From: Claveliimonas monacensis
GTDB lineage: Bacteria; Bacillota; Clostridia; Lachnospirales; Lachnospiraceae
Direction of reading: 5' to 3'
Assembly (NCBI RefSeq): GCF_014982975.1
Contig: NZ_JADCKL010000010.1
Span: 34,545 to 98,544, forward strand
DNA: 64,000 nt
The position numbers and the translations under genes were made by a program. The notes under the pieces are model-generated. The model had not been told where the DNA came from. It made no database searches and saw only the letters and a list, made by a program, of their open reading frames with translations. Positions 45,838 to 56,080 of the stretch are shown one piece after another (position 1 is the stretch's first letter; each line of letters begins with the position of its first letter).

Positions 45838-47631
45838 CTAATTCTCTTCTTCCTCCACAATAGCCAGTCCCAGCTCGTCCAGCTGCTTCTGGTCAACCAG
45901 TGTAGGTGCTTCTGTCATAAGATCTGAGGCGTCTTTCACCTTGGGGAAGGCGATCACGTCGCGGATGCTGTCCTCTTTTGCCATAAGCATGACAAGGCGG
46001 TCCAGTCCGTAGGCCAGTCCTGCGTGAGGCGGCACACCGTACTTGAAGGCAGTCAGAAGGAAGCCGAACTGCTCCTGCGCTCTCTCCGGCGTAAATCCAA
46101 GCACCTCGAACATTTTGCTCTGGATTTCCGGGTTGAAGATCCGGACACTTCCGCCGCCGATCTCATTGCCGTTCAGCACGATATCGTAGGCTTTCGCACG
46201 TACCCTGCCGGGATCGGTGTCAAGATACTTAAGATCCTCCTCCATAGGCATGGTAAACGGGTGATGCATGGCTGTGTAGCGGTTTTCGTCCTCATTCCAC
46301 TCAAGGAGCGGGAACTCGGTAATCCAGATAAATTTGTACTCATTTTTGTCCAGGAGGTCCATCTGGCGGGCCAGCTCAAGTCTCAGGTTGCCCAGCACAT
46401 CCCAGACAACTTTATTTTTGTCAGCCGCAAAGAGGAGAAGGTCGCCGTTTTCTCCCTCCATGGCCTGGATAAGGGCTTTCATCTCCTCTTCTGTCATGAA
46501 TTTGGCAAAAGAGGATTTCACTGTGCCGTCCTCCTGGATGGCAATGTAGGCAAGTCCTTTTGCGCCGAAGTCCTTTGCAAAAGATACCAGCTTGTCGATT
46601 TTCTTTCTCGGCATGGCGCCCTGTCCCTTGGCGTTGATACCCCGGACCGTGCCGCCGTTTTCAATAGCGTTCTTAAAGACAACAAATTCACTGTCTTTTA
46701 CAGTCTCTGTCACATCTTTCAGTTCCATGCCAAAGCGGATGTCCGGCTTGTCGGAACCGTAGCGGTCCATGGCCTCCTGCCATGTCATCCTCTGGATCGG
46801 AAGGGATACTTCCACGCCCAGCACCTCATGGAACAGTTTTGCCAGAAGGCGCTCATTGACGTCGATCACATCATCCACATCCACGAAGGAAAGCTCCATG
46901 TCGATCTGGGTAAACTCCGGCTGACGGTCTGCCCGCAGGTCCTCGTCCCGGAAGCATTTTGCAAGCTGGAAATAGCGGTCGCATCCGGAGCACATGAGAA
47001 GCTGCTTGAAAAGCTGGGGAGACTGAGGCAGCGCGTAGAAATGCCCGTGGTGGATACGGCTTGGCACAAGGTAATCTCTGGCTCCCTCCGGTGTGCTTCC
47101 CACAAGAACCGGCGTCTCGATCTCAAGAAATCCCTCTTCTGCAAGAAACTGGCGGGTCAGTGTGGCCACCTGGCTTCTCATCAGCAGGTTTCTCTGCATG
47201 TCCGGTCTGCGCAGATCCAGATAGCGGTATTTAAGACGCACTTCTTCTTTTGTCTTTGAGTTTTCTTCCACCTGGAAGGGAGGGGTCTCCGCCTCAGACA
47301 GCACTCTCAGCTCCTCCGGGATGATCTCGATCTCCCCGGTGGCGATGTTTGTGTTGACAGCGCCGGAACGTTTCTCCACTTTGCCCACAATGGCAACCAC
47401 ATACTCCGCACGGAGTTTTGCCGCTTTTTCAAGAAGGGCGCTGTCTGTCTTGCCCTCCTCAAACACTGCCTGTATGATACCGGACCGGTCTCTCACATCT
47501 ACAAAGTCGAGACCTCCTTTATTCCTGTTTTTCTGCACCCAGCCCATGATGGTGACTGTCTCGCCGATGTTGGCAGCGGACAGTTCCCCGCAGCGGTGGG
47601 TTCTCTTTAAGCCCTGCATTGACTCTGCCAT
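45838..47631 (-). CDS. aspS: Aspartyl-tRNA synthetase
   Basis: The 597-residue class II synthetase has an N-terminal OB domain (GWVQKNRNKGGLDFVDVRDRSG), the bacterial AspRS motif 2 region CFRDEDLRADRQPEFTQID, a GAD insertion domain, and motif 3 GLAYGLDRLVML. It charges tRNA-Asp. It is 30 bases after hisS, in the operon hemZ-hisS-aspS. Confidence 0.98.
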   Translation of the reverse strand: MAESMQGLKRTHRCGELSAANIGETVTIMGWVQKNRNKGGLDFVDVRDRSGIIQAVFEEGKTDSALLEKAAKLRAEYVVAIVGKVEKRSGAVNTNIATGEIEIIPEELRVLSEAETPPFQVEENSKTKEEVRLKYRYLDLRRPDMQRNLLMRSQVATLTRQFLAEEGFLEIETPVLVGSTPEGARDYLVPSRIHHGHFYALPQSPQLFKQLLMCSGCDRYFQLAKCFRDEDLRADRQPEFTQIDMELSFVDVDDVIDVNERLLAKLFHEVLGVEVSLPIQRMTWQEAMDRYGSDKPDIRFGMELKDVTETVKDSEFVVFKNAIENGGTVRGINAKGQGAMPRKKIDKLVSFAKDFGAKGLAYIAIQEDGTVKSSFAKFMTEEEMKALIQAMEGENGDLLLFAADKNKVVWDVLGNLRLELARQMDLLDKNEYKFIWITEFPLLEWNEDENRYTAMHHPFTMPMEEDLKYLDTDPGRVRAKAYDIVLNGNEIGGGSVRIFNPEIQSKMFEVLGFTPERAQEQFGFLLTAFKYGVPPHAGLAYGLDRLVMLMAKEDSIRDVIAFPKVKDASDLMTEAPTLVDQKQLDELGLAIVEEEEN

Positions 47632-47661
47632 TTTCTCTTCTCCTTTTTCATTATATCTTTA

Positions 47662-48927
47662 TTATAATCTGTCTACTGAGTCTGCGTAGCAGTCAATGAT
47701 GGTGTCGTATCCTTCCTCAGTAAGCTGCTCCTTCTGGAACTTTTTATTTTTCTTCATGTTGGCCACCAGCACCTGTTTTCCGGCCTTCCTGTCCTCTTTT
47801 GCCAGGGAGAGTACCTTGAGCACGCCTTCCTTCGGCATGTTTTTCTCCATGAGATATGCCTTTTTCTCCCCTTTTGAAGGAACCTGGTAACCGTTCTCCA
47901 GAAGCAGCATGACGATGCGCTCAAAGCCGATGGAAAATCCGCAGGCCGGTGTATCCTGCCCTGTAAATTTCCCGATCATCTTGTCGTAGCGACCTCCACC
48001 TGCCACGGAACCGCCGAAGTCATCCATGACCACCTCGAAGATAGTGCCTGTGTAGTAGGACTGCCCGCGCACCATGGTGGGGGTGAAACGGATCTTGAAT
48101 TCCGCTTCCTTCGCAGTCTCCACGCTGGACATGATCATCTCCATGTTCTCTGCCGTCTCATCGCCAAGATACTCTCCCAGCTTTTCCTTCAGGTAGCGGA
48201 TGCCGCTGACGTCTCCCGGCGTCTCGTCAAAGAGCCGAAGGTAGGTGTCCACATTTTCCCTTGTGTAGCCAAGCTCCATCAGTTCCTGGGCCACGGCTTC
48301 GGGGCCGATCTTGTCCATCTTGTCCAGGATGATGAAGACCTCGTCATAGTCTTTCTCTGCAAATCCGCTGTAGGCAGCCATGGCCTTCAGGATATTCCGG
48401 TCATTGATGCAGACCGTGAAATTTTCAAATCCCATCTTTCCAAGCATGGCCGTGGTGGCAAGGATCAGCTCAATCTCAGCCAGGTTGCCGGCCTCTCCCA
48501 GAATATCGATATCGCACTGCACGAACTGGCGGAAACGCCCTTTCTGTGGACGGTCAGCCCGCCATACATTTCCGATCTGCAGGGCTTTGAAGGGGGATGG
48601 GAGCTCGTTGGAATGGTTGGAGTAGTACCTGGCCAGAGGCACTGTCAGATCGTAGCGGAGTCCTCCGTCCACCACGTCCATCTCCTCCTGGGCTTCCTTT
48701 ATTTTCAGCTTTTCTCCTCTTTTCAGGATCTTGAAGATCAGTTTTTCATTGTCCCCGCCCTGTTTGCTGCACAGATTTTCGATGTGCTCCACACAGGGAG
48801 TCTCCATGGACATGAATCCGTAGGTTTTGTAAGTATCCTTGATCATCTGGATCACGTAATCCCTGATCTCCATCTCACGGGGCAGAATATCCTTCATGCC
48901 TGTGACCGGCTTTTTCTTCAGCGCCAT
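47662..48927 (-). CDS. hisS: Histidyl-tRNA synthetase
   Basis: The class II synthetase has motif 2 (QIGNVWRADRPQKGRFRQFVQCDID) and the histidine motif GGGRYDKMIGKF. The ATG at 48927 (MALKKKPVTG) is chosen because AAAAGGAG is well spaced from it but too close to the in-frame ATG at 48933. It overlaps the hemZ stop region by 10 bases. It charges tRNA-His. Confidence 0.96.
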   Translation of the reverse strand: MALKKKPVTGMKDILPREMEIRDYVIQMIKDTYKTYGFMSMETPCVEHIENLCSKQGGDNEKLIFKILKRGEKLKIKEAQEEMDVVDGGLRYDLTVPLARYYSNHSNELPSPFKALQIGNVWRADRPQKGRFRQFVQCDIDILGEAGNLAEIELILATTAMLGKMGFENFTVCINDRNILKAMAAYSGFAEKDYDEVFIILDKMDKIGPEAVAQELMELGYTRENVDTYLRLFDETPGDVSGIRYLKEKLGEYLGDETAENMEMIMSSVETAKEAEFKIRFTPTMVRGQSYYTGTIFEVVMDDFGGSVAGGGRYDKMIGKFTGQDTPACGFSIGFERIVMLLLENGYQVPSKGEKKAYLMEKNMPKEGVLKVLSLAKEDRKAGKQVLVANMKKNKKFQKEQLTEEGYDTIIDCYADSVDRL

Positions 48928-50393
48928 AACCATTCTCCTTTTCGATTTATCATTTCATCAATACGGGTGATGTAGTCTCTGATATTTTTTACATTTTCCA
49001 CCCGCACAAGTGTTGTCTTTCTGCCATGTCTGCTGCCCGGAACAATGATAGGTTCATCCAGCAGGATCTTTGTGGAGGAACCTGCGCCCGCAGCAATAAT
49101 GGACTGTTTTTCTTCCATAATAAGTATATTGTAAATTCCCGCTTTGTCAACCTTTGCAAAGCCAACATTTTCAAAATTGCCGGCAATATTCTTCTGACGG
49201 TACAGGTAGTATGGGAAAAGTCCCATGCCGCGCGCCGCCCCGTAGGCTTCCTCGATCATGGCGGACAGCTCCCGGGCCATCGCCGCCGGATCCCCGGCAA
49301 GAGACGCGATGCTGCCTGTGGTGCTCTTCTCCTGTCCCATCTTTGCCGCCCGCTTGATGGCAAGGGAGTGGACCGTCAGACTGTCCGGCCCCATGGCGCT
49401 GATCTTCTCCAGCGTGTCCGCCATGTCAGCGGCCGTCTCCCCCGGCAGCCCGGCAATGAGATCCATATTGATATTGTCAAACCCAAGGCTCCGTGCCATG
49501 TAAAAGCTCTCCTCGATCTCCCGGGCCGTGTGCCGTCTCCCGATGAGATCCAGCGTCTTCTGCTGCATGGTCTGGGGATTGATGGAGATGCGGGTGATGC
49601 CGTGAGCCCGGAGCACTTTCAGCTTCCCTTCCGTGATGCTGTCCGGGCGTCCCGCCTCCACCGTGTACTCCAGCAGATGCTCCCAGGAAAAGCAGCGGTC
49701 GATACAGGACAACAGCCGCTCAAGCTGCTCCTCACTCAGCGTAGTGGGGGTACCGCCGCCAATGTAGACCGTGTTCAGCTTCTTTCCCTGACGCCCTGCT
49801 CTCTGCCCGATCCACTCCAGCTCCTTCATCAGTACCCCCAGGTAATCCTCCACATGATCCTTCCACAGATCAATGGGGCCGGAGCTGAAAGAGCAGTAGC
49901 TGCACACAGAGGGGCAGAAAGGAATACCCACGTAGAGACTGTAGCCGTCGCGGTAGTCCAGCCGCCCCAGGATCTTCTTCTCACGGCCGGCAATCTGCCA
50001 GGCAAGGACAGCCTTCCCGGGGCTCACAAGAGAGTCCTCCCCGAACCATTTTACAAAGGACTCCTCATCCATTCCCTGCTCCTGCTTCTGCATGGCGATC
50101 TTGGTGGGGCGCACGCCTGTCAGGATCCCCCAGGCAAGCTCCTTTCCTGTATACTCTCTGCAGGCCTTATAGAGCGCCACGTCCACAGCGTACTTTTTCC
50201 GGCTCCGGTCCTCTTCCGCCGGGATATCCTCCTTCTTCACCACAAAGACACTGCCGTCCGGGAAGGTGATCCGAAAGACATCTTCCATCTCCTCTGATAC
50301 ATTCTGTTGCACATCCTCCTCCGGGAAAAACGCCTTGGCAAGGTGATAAGTATTGTATGTATACATGTCGTTGCTGCAGCTCAAAAAAATCAT
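48918..50393 (-). CDS. hemZ: HemZ-type coproporphyrinogen dehydrogenase-like radical SAM protein
   Basis: The 491-residue protein has the HemN/HemZ cluster motif CPSVCSYCSF and GGGTPTTLSEEQL. The N-terminal 150 residues match the HemZ form. HemZ is named for oxygen-independent coproporphyrinogen III oxidation, but many clostridia with this gene next to hisS lack a heme pathway, so the true reaction here may differ. It lies after palindromic copy C. Confidence 0.9.
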   Translation of the reverse strand: MIFLSCSNDMYTYNTYHLAKAFFPEEDVQQNVSEEMEDVFRITFPDGSVFVVKKEDIPAEEDRSRKKYAVDVALYKACREYTGKELAWGILTGVRPTKIAMQKQEQGMDEESFVKWFGEDSLVSPGKAVLAWQIAGREKKILGRLDYRDGYSLYVGIPFCPSVCSYCSFSSGPIDLWKDHVEDYLGVLMKELEWIGQRAGRQGKKLNTVYIGGGTPTTLSEEQLERLLSCIDRCFSWEHLLEYTVEAGRPDSITEGKLKVLRAHGITRISINPQTMQQKTLDLIGRRHTAREIEESFYMARSLGFDNINMDLIAGLPGETAADMADTLEKISAMGPDSLTVHSLAIKRAAKMGQEKSTTGSIASLAGDPAAMARELSAMIEEAYGAARGMGLFPYYLYRQKNIAGNFENVGFAKVDKAGIYNILIMEEKQSIIAAGAGSSTKILLDEPIIVPGSRHGRKTTLVRVENVKNIRDYITRIDEMINRKGEWLWR

Positions 50394-50439
50394 GATCTTG
50401 TATGTCCATCCTTCCTATTGTGTATGTTGCACCAGACAC

Positions 50440-50515
50440 GATGCACAATTACACGGGGGTTGACGCAATTCCGGACGTAATACTTTTAAAAAGTATTACG
50501 TCCGGAATTGCGTTA
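50440..50515 (+). repeat. Palindromic repeat, intact copy C
   Basis: The lead-in GATGCACAATTACAC (50440-50454) is followed by inverted arms of 25 bases (50463-50487 and 50489-50513) around one base. The core GGACGTAATACTTTT matches copies A and B, but arm bases differ from copy B in paired fashion. The outer edge lies in the stop codon of the MBL hydrolase gene (50513-50515). Confidence 0.87.
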
Positions 50516-51133
50516 AATAAACGGATTATGCTTTCTCTCGTGCCCGATTGTAGTCTCTCCCATATGACCCGGGTACACTTTCACATCATCCGGCAGCGCC
50601 ATGACCTTTTCACGGAGAGACCGGATCAGATCCGACATGCTGCTGTTGGGGAAGTCTGTGCGGCCCACTGAGTTCTGGAACAGAGTGTCGCCGCTGAACA
50701 ACACCTTCTCGTTCTCCAGGTAATAGCAGACGCCGCCCGGGGTGTGTCCCGGCGTGTGGATCACCTGGAAGGACGCTCCCGCCAGCTCCAGCGTCTGTCC
50801 GTCCCGCACATAGGTAGCCCCGTCAAAAGTATAGCCGTCTGTGTAGCTGATAGACAGATTCAAAGACGGATCCAGAAGAGTCTCCCGGTCTCCCTCGTGG
50901 GCATACACCGGAACCGGAAACTCTCTGCGCAGGTCTCCTATTCCCATAATATGGTCGAAATGACCGTGGGTGAGAAGAATAGCCTCCACCTGCAGTCCTT
51001 CGCTTTTGATATGTCCCATCAGATAAGAGGGACAGGCCGCCGGGTCAATGACAACCGTCTGCTTTGTCTCCTCGTTGATGACAAGATAACAGTTTGTGCT
51101 GATGATACCTGTGACAAATTTTTCTATTTTCAT
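50513..51133 (-). CDS. MBL fold hydrolase, glyoxalase II-like
   Basis: The 206-residue metallo-beta-lactamase fold protein has the metal motif LTHGHFDHIMG, then VIHTPGHTPGG, LFSGDTLFQNSVGRTDFP and a C-terminal YPGHMGETTIGHERKHN. It resembles hydroxyacylglutathione hydrolase-like YqgX-type proteins of Firmicutes, whose thioester substrate is not settled. It is 67 bases after relA on the same strand. Its stop codon merges with palindromic copy C. Confidence 0.9.
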   Translation of the reverse strand: MKIEKFVTGIISTNCYLVINEETKQTVVIDPAACPSYLMGHIKSEGLQVEAILLTHGHFDHIMGIGDLRREFPVPVYAHEGDRETLLDPSLNLSISYTDGYTFDGATYVRDGQTLELAGASFQVIHTPGHTPGGVCYYLENEKVLFSGDTLFQNSVGRTDFPNSSMSDLIRSLREKVMALPDDVKVYPGHMGETTIGHERKHNPFI

Positions 51134-51200
51134 ACTCTGTCTATACCTCTGTGTATATTCTCCGTGTATCGTGTATCTATATCAGGTTTTCCGGCATCCT

Positions 51201-53546
51201 CTACCCTGCCGCTCTCTCAATATCAATGATACCGTCCAGCTGCTGCAGCTTCTTGGACACCGCTGAGAGTTCCTCCCGTCCGTGCACGATAAATCCCGCC
51301 TCAATCGTGGCAGTTCCCTTTTTGCTGGTGCGCACATTCAGAGATTTTACATCCAGCTTCGCCTCGGTGAAGATCTTGGAGATCTCCATGAGAAGTCCCT
51401 GGCGGTCGTAAGCGTACATCTTGATCTCAGCAAGATACTGGCCGCCCTCTTCCTCAGCCACCTCGCTCTCCCACTCTACGTCGATGAGCCGGGCCCGCTC
51501 TGCATCCGTCAGATGCAGCATGTTGACGCAGTCCGTCCGGTGGATGGAAAGCCCTCTTCCTCTTGTGACAAATCCCACGATCTCATCCCCGGGCACCGGA
51601 TTGCAGCATCTGGAGAACCGGACAGCCATGTCATCGATGCCCTTCACCACAATGCCGCTCTTTGACTTGGCGATATGGACCTTATTTCTGGCAGCTTCAG
51701 CCACCTTTTCCAATACCACCTCATCTGTGATCTCCTGCTTGTGCTCTTTGCTGTACTCCTCCATAAGCCGGTTGACCACCTGGCCCTCCTTCAATCCGCC
51801 GTGGCCGATGGCAGCCAGCACAGAATCCCAGTCCCGGAAACCGTATTTCTTCTGAACAACCTCCTGGTACTTGGGTTTCATGATGTTGGTCAGATTAATG
51901 GTCTTAGTCTTACAATAGCTGGCAATGAGCTCCTTGCCCCGGACGATATTGTCCTCCTTAAATTCCTTCTTAAACCACTGGTTGATCTTGTTCTTGGCCT
52001 GGGTGCTCTTGACAATATTCAGCCAGTCCCGGCTGGGTCCCCTGGAATTCTGGGAAGTGAGGATCTCAATCCTGTCACCGTTCTGGATCTTATAGTCAAT
52101 ATTTACCAGCTTGCCGTTGACTCTGGCCCCCACCATCTTGTTGCCCACCGCACTGTGGATGGCGTAAGCAAAATCCACCGGTGTGGAACCGTTTGGCAGG
52201 CTCTTGACATCTCCATCCGGAGTAAAACAGTATACTTCCTCCGCAAAAAGATCCAGGTCCCCCTTGAGCATGCTGAGGAATTCCCTGTTGTCTGACATAT
52301 CCCTCTGCCACTCCAGGATCTGGCGGAGCCAGTTGAGCTTCTCCTCCTCCTGGGCCTTCACGTTCTTCTTCCCATCATTGGACTCTTTGTATTTCCAGTG
52401 GGCGGCAATACCGTACTCAGCCGTCTTGTGCATCTCCTGGGTACGGATCTGTATCTCAAAAGGCTGGCCCACAGAACTCATCAGCGTCGTGTGGAGAGAC
52501 TGATACATATTTGCCTTGGGCATGGCAATATAGTCCTTAAATCTCCCCGGGATAGGCGTATACATCTCATGGATCACGCCGAGGGCCGCATAGCAGTCCT
52601 TCACCGAGTCCACAATGATACGCACAGCAAATAGATCGTAGATCTGATCCACTGTCTTATCCTGGTTCACCATCTTCTTATAAATGCTGAAGAAATGCTT
52701 CACCCGGCCATTAATCTCTGCTTTGATCCCCGCATTTTTAATGTGCTGGGATACTTCCTCTACGATCTGCTGGACAAACTCTTCCCTCTCCGTCTTTCTG
52801 GCATTGATCTGATCCACCAGATCATAAAACACTTCCGGCTGAGAATACTTCAAAGCCAGGTCATCCAGCTCTGTCTTGATCTTGGAAATACCGAGCCTCT
52901 GCGCAATGGGCGCATAGATGTCCATGGTCTCCCTGGCCTTTTCTTTCTGCTTCTCCGGGCGCATAAACTGGAGTGTTCTCATGTTGTGGAGCCGGTCTGC
53001 CAGCTTGATGATAATGACCCGGATATCCTTCGCCATGGCCAGGAACATCTTACGCAGATTTTCCGCCTGCACCTCCAGCTTATCGGAGGAGTAGGACAGC
53101 TGTCCCAGCTTAGTGACGCCATCCACGAGAAGGGCCACTTCCTCGCCGAACTCCTGCCGGATCTGCTCGTCTGTCACGGCCGTATCCTCCACCACATCAT
53201 GGAGCATACCCGCCACAATGGTCTCTTTGTCCATCTCCAGATCTGCCAGGATAATAGCCACCCAGAGAGGATGTATGATATAGGGCTCACCGGATTTTCG
53301 GCACTGCCCGTTATGAGCTTCTTTTGCCAGCGTAAACGCCTTCTCTATCATGGAAACATCTGTCGATGGATGGTACTTTCGGATCCGGGCGATCAGCATC
53401 TGGTACAGCTGCTCCGGGTCCTGGTAATCCTCCGGAGACTTCACTGCATGGCCATCCACAATCTCCAGCCCCAGCATCTGATTTTCCATAATAGATTCGG
53501 GCGCAATACGGTTTTTACTGTCCGATTCATAGGTCATTACTGCCAT
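51201..53546 (-). CDS. relA: RelA/SpoT bifunctional (p)ppGpp synthetase/hydrolase
   Basis: The 781-residue protein has the HD hydrolase domain (MLHDVVEDTAVTD), synthetase domain (DLFAVRIIVDSVKDCYAALG), TGS (EEVYCFTPDGDVKSLPNGSTPVDFAYAIHS), a zinc-finger region (RFSRCCNPVPGDEIVG) and ACT domain. The intact HD motif implies it both makes and breaks (p)ppGpp. It lies 61 bases after apt, a common clostridial order. Confidence 0.97.
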   Translation of the reverse strand: MAVMTYESDSKNRIAPESIMENQMLGLEIVDGHAVKSPEDYQDPEQLYQMLIARIRKYHPSTDVSMIEKAFTLAKEAHNGQCRKSGEPYIIHPLWVAIILADLEMDKETIVAGMLHDVVEDTAVTDEQIRQEFGEEVALLVDGVTKLGQLSYSSDKLEVQAENLRKMFLAMAKDIRVIIIKLADRLHNMRTLQFMRPEKQKEKARETMDIYAPIAQRLGISKIKTELDDLALKYSQPEVFYDLVDQINARKTEREEFVQQIVEEVSQHIKNAGIKAEINGRVKHFFSIYKKMVNQDKTVDQIYDLFAVRIIVDSVKDCYAALGVIHEMYTPIPGRFKDYIAMPKANMYQSLHTTLMSSVGQPFEIQIRTQEMHKTAEYGIAAHWKYKESNDGKKNVKAQEEEKLNWLRQILEWQRDMSDNREFLSMLKGDLDLFAEEVYCFTPDGDVKSLPNGSTPVDFAYAIHSAVGNKMVGARVNGKLVNIDYKIQNGDRIEILTSQNSRGPSRDWLNIVKSTQAKNKINQWFKKEFKEDNIVRGKELIASYCKTKTINLTNIMKPKYQEVVQKKYGFRDWDSVLAAIGHGGLKEGQVVNRLMEEYSKEHKQEITDEVVLEKVAEAARNKVHIAKSKSGIVVKGIDDMAVRFSRCCNPVPGDEIVGFVTRGRGLSIHRTDCVNMLHLTDAERARLIDVEWESEVAEEEGGQYLAEIKMYAYDRQGLLMEISKIFTEAKLDVKSLNVRTSKKGTATIEAGFIVHGREELSAVSKKLQQLDGIIDIERAAG

Positions 53547-53607
53547 ATCTGTTCCCTCCCCCTTCTCTTTATTCTCTGCTGCTCTGTTCCCACCTGTCTG
53601 CCGCCTC

Positions 53608-54132
53608 TTACTTTCCGGGATAAATGATCACAGAGTCCACGTCATAGTCTTTCAGCCTCTCCCGGCCCTTCAGTCCGGCAAGCTCCATGAGGAAAATGAT
53701 CCTGGCGACTTCGCCGCCCATCCCCTCGATCAGCTTGATGATGGCTTCCGTAGTCCCGCCGGTGGCGATCAGATCATCGATGATGACCACCCGCTGTCCT
53801 GGTTTTATAGAGTCCTTGTGCATCTCAATGGAAGCAGTGCCGTACTCCAGCTCATACTCAATGGATACTGTCTCTCTTGGAAGTTTCCCTTTCTTGCGCA
53901 CCGGCACAAAAGGTTTCTTCATATTATAAGCAATGGGAACCCCGAAAATGAACCCTCTCGATTCAGGGCCTGCCACCACGTCAAAATCTATTCCATCCAG
54001 CTTCTCCTGCATCTTGTCAATCGCAAGATGCAGACCCTCCGCATCCTGGAGCACGCTGGTCACATCTCTGAAGATCACTCCCCGTTCAGGAAAATCCGGT
54101 ATACTGACCACATATTCTTCTATTGGCTTCAT
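53608..54132 (-). CDS. apt: Adenine phosphoribosyltransferase
   Basis: The protein (174 residues from ATG 54132, preceded by AAGGAGG) has the PRPP motif VVIIDDLIATGGTTEA and the adenine-binding GPESRGFIFG. It salvages adenine to AMP. The frame extends to 54207, but those 25 residues have no ribosome-binding site and overlap a weak promoter. Confidence 0.96.
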   Translation of the reverse strand: MKPIEEYVVSIPDFPERGVIFRDVTSVLQDAEGLHLAIDKMQEKLDGIDFDVVAGPESRGFIFGVPIAYNMKKPFVPVRKKGKLPRETVSIEYELEYGTASIEMHKDSIKPGQRVVIIDDLIATGGTTEAIIKLIEGMGGEVARIIFLMELAGLKGRERLKDYDVDSVIIYPGK

Positions 54133-54203
54133 CCTTACTGCCTCCTTCAGATCAACTGTCAATAAAATGTTATTCTTTAGTATATCATCTATTTTCTGTT
54201 TTT

Positions 54204-55973
54204 TCAAACAATTTGATAGTGGGTGACAACAATCTGCATGGTTTTCTGCCCCATATATTCGTTTACACCCGGGTAATAGGTGACAGAAAGCCGGATACGG
54301 CGGTATCCGTCCTCAAAAAAATGATCCCGCACCGTCTTTCCGTATCTTTCCCCCACTTCCTCCAGGAATCCAACGGCATCCCCGAAATACACAGCATCCA
54401 TGTCCGTGCCGGCCCCGTCACAGAGCCGCATCCGCAGCATATTCCGATTTTTACCGATGAGACGGCAGGAGACAATGGAGACATTTTTCTCTGCAAACAC
54501 CGGCTTTGTGTTGCCTTTCCCAAAGGGCTCCAGCAGTTTCAGCTCTTCCAGCAGCTCCTCCGTCACACAGGAAAATGGCATCTGCATATCTATGGACACC
54601 TTCTCTGTCATATCTGTCTCCGTCAGCGTGCACACTGCATTGATGTCCTGTCGGAATTTCTCAATATTTTCTTTCTTCAGAGTCAGCCCGGCGGCCAGCT
54701 TGTGTCCCCCAAACTTCACGAAAAGATTTCTGCACTTGTTCATCTCTTCATACATGTGGTAGGCCTCAATGGAGCGTCCTGACCCTTTTGCCATTTCCCC
54801 GCTGTCGGTGATGACAAAGACCGGCCGGCAGTATCTCTCCCGGATCCTGCCCGCCACGATCCCCGCAAGGCTCTCATGGCAGTCCGGCAGATAGAGCACC
54901 AGCACCTTCTGACGGCCCGCCTCTGTGTGTTCCACCTGCTCTGCCGCCTGGCGCACCGCCTCTTCCGTCATCTCTTTTCTGCTGTCATTGAGAGCCTTCA
55001 AGTCCCCGGCCAGCACATCTGCCTCCTGCTTTGCCCCGGCTTCAAGAAGAGCCAGCGCCCGCTTGGCTGTGTCCAGCCTGCCGCTGGCATTCAGGCAGGG
55101 GCCCAGCACAAACCCTATGTGGTAGGTATTGACCGTCTTTCTGTCAATGCCTGTACATTCCATAAGGGCGCGAAGCCCCAGATTGGAAGTGGACTGCAGC
55201 ATCTCCAGCCCCTGCCGGACAAAGATCCGGTTCTCCCCGGTCAGATCCATCACATCCCCCACTGTAGCGAAAGCCACCTCCTCCATCAGATAGTCGATAT
55301 CTGAGGAGTCCTTCCCCATGGCCTCATAGAGCGCCTCCATCAGTTTGTAGGCCACAGCCGCACCGCACAGTCCCTTGAATGAATAAGAGCAGTCCGTCCG
55401 CTTTGGATCCACCACCGCATCCGCCGGCGGCAAATGATACTTCTTTTCTCCGTCCTCCTCATCAAAGGGCACCTCGTGGTGATCCGTCACGATCACAGTC
55501 ATCCCCAGCCCTTTCCCGTAAGCAATCTCCTCTGCGGCCGCAATGCCGTTGTCACAGGTGATGATGGTGTCTGTCCCCGCCTCAAAAGCCCGGTCGATCA
55601 GATGCCTGTTCAGGCCGTACCCGTCTGTAATCCTGTCCGGTATGTCCGTGTCCGCTACAGCCCCCAGTCCCTTCAGCCCTTCCAGAAGGATGTAAGTGGC
55701 ACAGACGCCGTCAATGTCGTAATCCCCTATAATGCGGATCGGCGCACCCTCCCGGATCTTCTCCATCAGGATCTCCACCGCCCGGTCCATATCTTTCATC
55801 AGCATCCCGTCACCCAAGTCAGCTATGGTGCCGTAGAGATAGTTTTCTATCTGTTCGTCCCCCACAATATCCCTGTTGCGGATCAGGCAGGCGAGCCTGG
55901 GACTGATGTGAAACTTCTTTCCGATCCCGGCAAAATCCGCACCTTTTCTAAGCAAAACCCAGCGTTCTTTCAT
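54204..55973 (-). CDS. recJ: Single-stranded-DNA-specific exonuclease RecJ
   Basis: The 589-residue DHH phosphoesterase has IIGDYDIDGVCATYIL, ITCDNGIAA, VTDHHEVP and the DHHA1-type GGHKLAAGLTL. It degrades single-stranded DNA 5' to 3' in recombination and mismatch repair. Encoded between secDF and apt, as in related clostridia. Confidence 0.95.
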   Translation of the reverse strand: MKERWVLLRKGADFAGIGKKFHISPRLACLIRNRDIVGDEQIENYLYGTIADLGDGMLMKDMDRAVEILMEKIREGAPIRIIGDYDIDGVCATYILLEGLKGLGAVADTDIPDRITDGYGLNRHLIDRAFEAGTDTIITCDNGIAAAEEIAYGKGLGMTVIVTDHHEVPFDEEDGEKKYHLPPADAVVDPKRTDCSYSFKGLCGAAVAYKLMEALYEAMGKDSSDIDYLMEEVAFATVGDVMDLTGENRIFVRQGLEMLQSTSNLGLRALMECTGIDRKTVNTYHIGFVLGPCLNASGRLDTAKRALALLEAGAKQEADVLAGDLKALNDSRKEMTEEAVRQAAEQVEHTEAGRQKVLVLYLPDCHESLAGIVAGRIRERYCRPVFVITDSGEMAKGSGRSIEAYHMYEEMNKCRNLFVKFGGHKLAAGLTLKKENIEKFRQDINAVCTLTETDMTEKVSIDMQMPFSCVTEELLEELKLLEPFGKGNTKPVFAEKNVSIVSCRLIGKNRNMLRMRLCDGAGTDMDAVYFGDAVGFLEEVGERYGKTVRDHFFEDGYRRIRLSVTYYPGVNEYMGQKTMQIVVTHYQIV

Positions 55974-56034
55974 CCCATTTCTCTCCTTCGCACACTCCCT
56001 CGTCTTATTTCCACACTAAAACGCCCTGTCCAAA

Positions 56035-56064
56035 AAGGGGCATGCGGCCAGCCGCACACCCCTT
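56035..56064 (-). terminator. Terminator of secDF
   Basis: AAGGGG-GCGGC and GCCGC-CCCCTT arms form a strong stem, followed on the minus strand by T residues. Confidence 0.9.
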
Positions 56065-56080
56065 CTTTGTCTTCTATAAA

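Noticed and set aside
49026..50297. 423-codon plus-strand frame opposite hemZ
   Set aside because: Shadow of the radical SAM gene, no ribosome-binding site, low-complexity translation.
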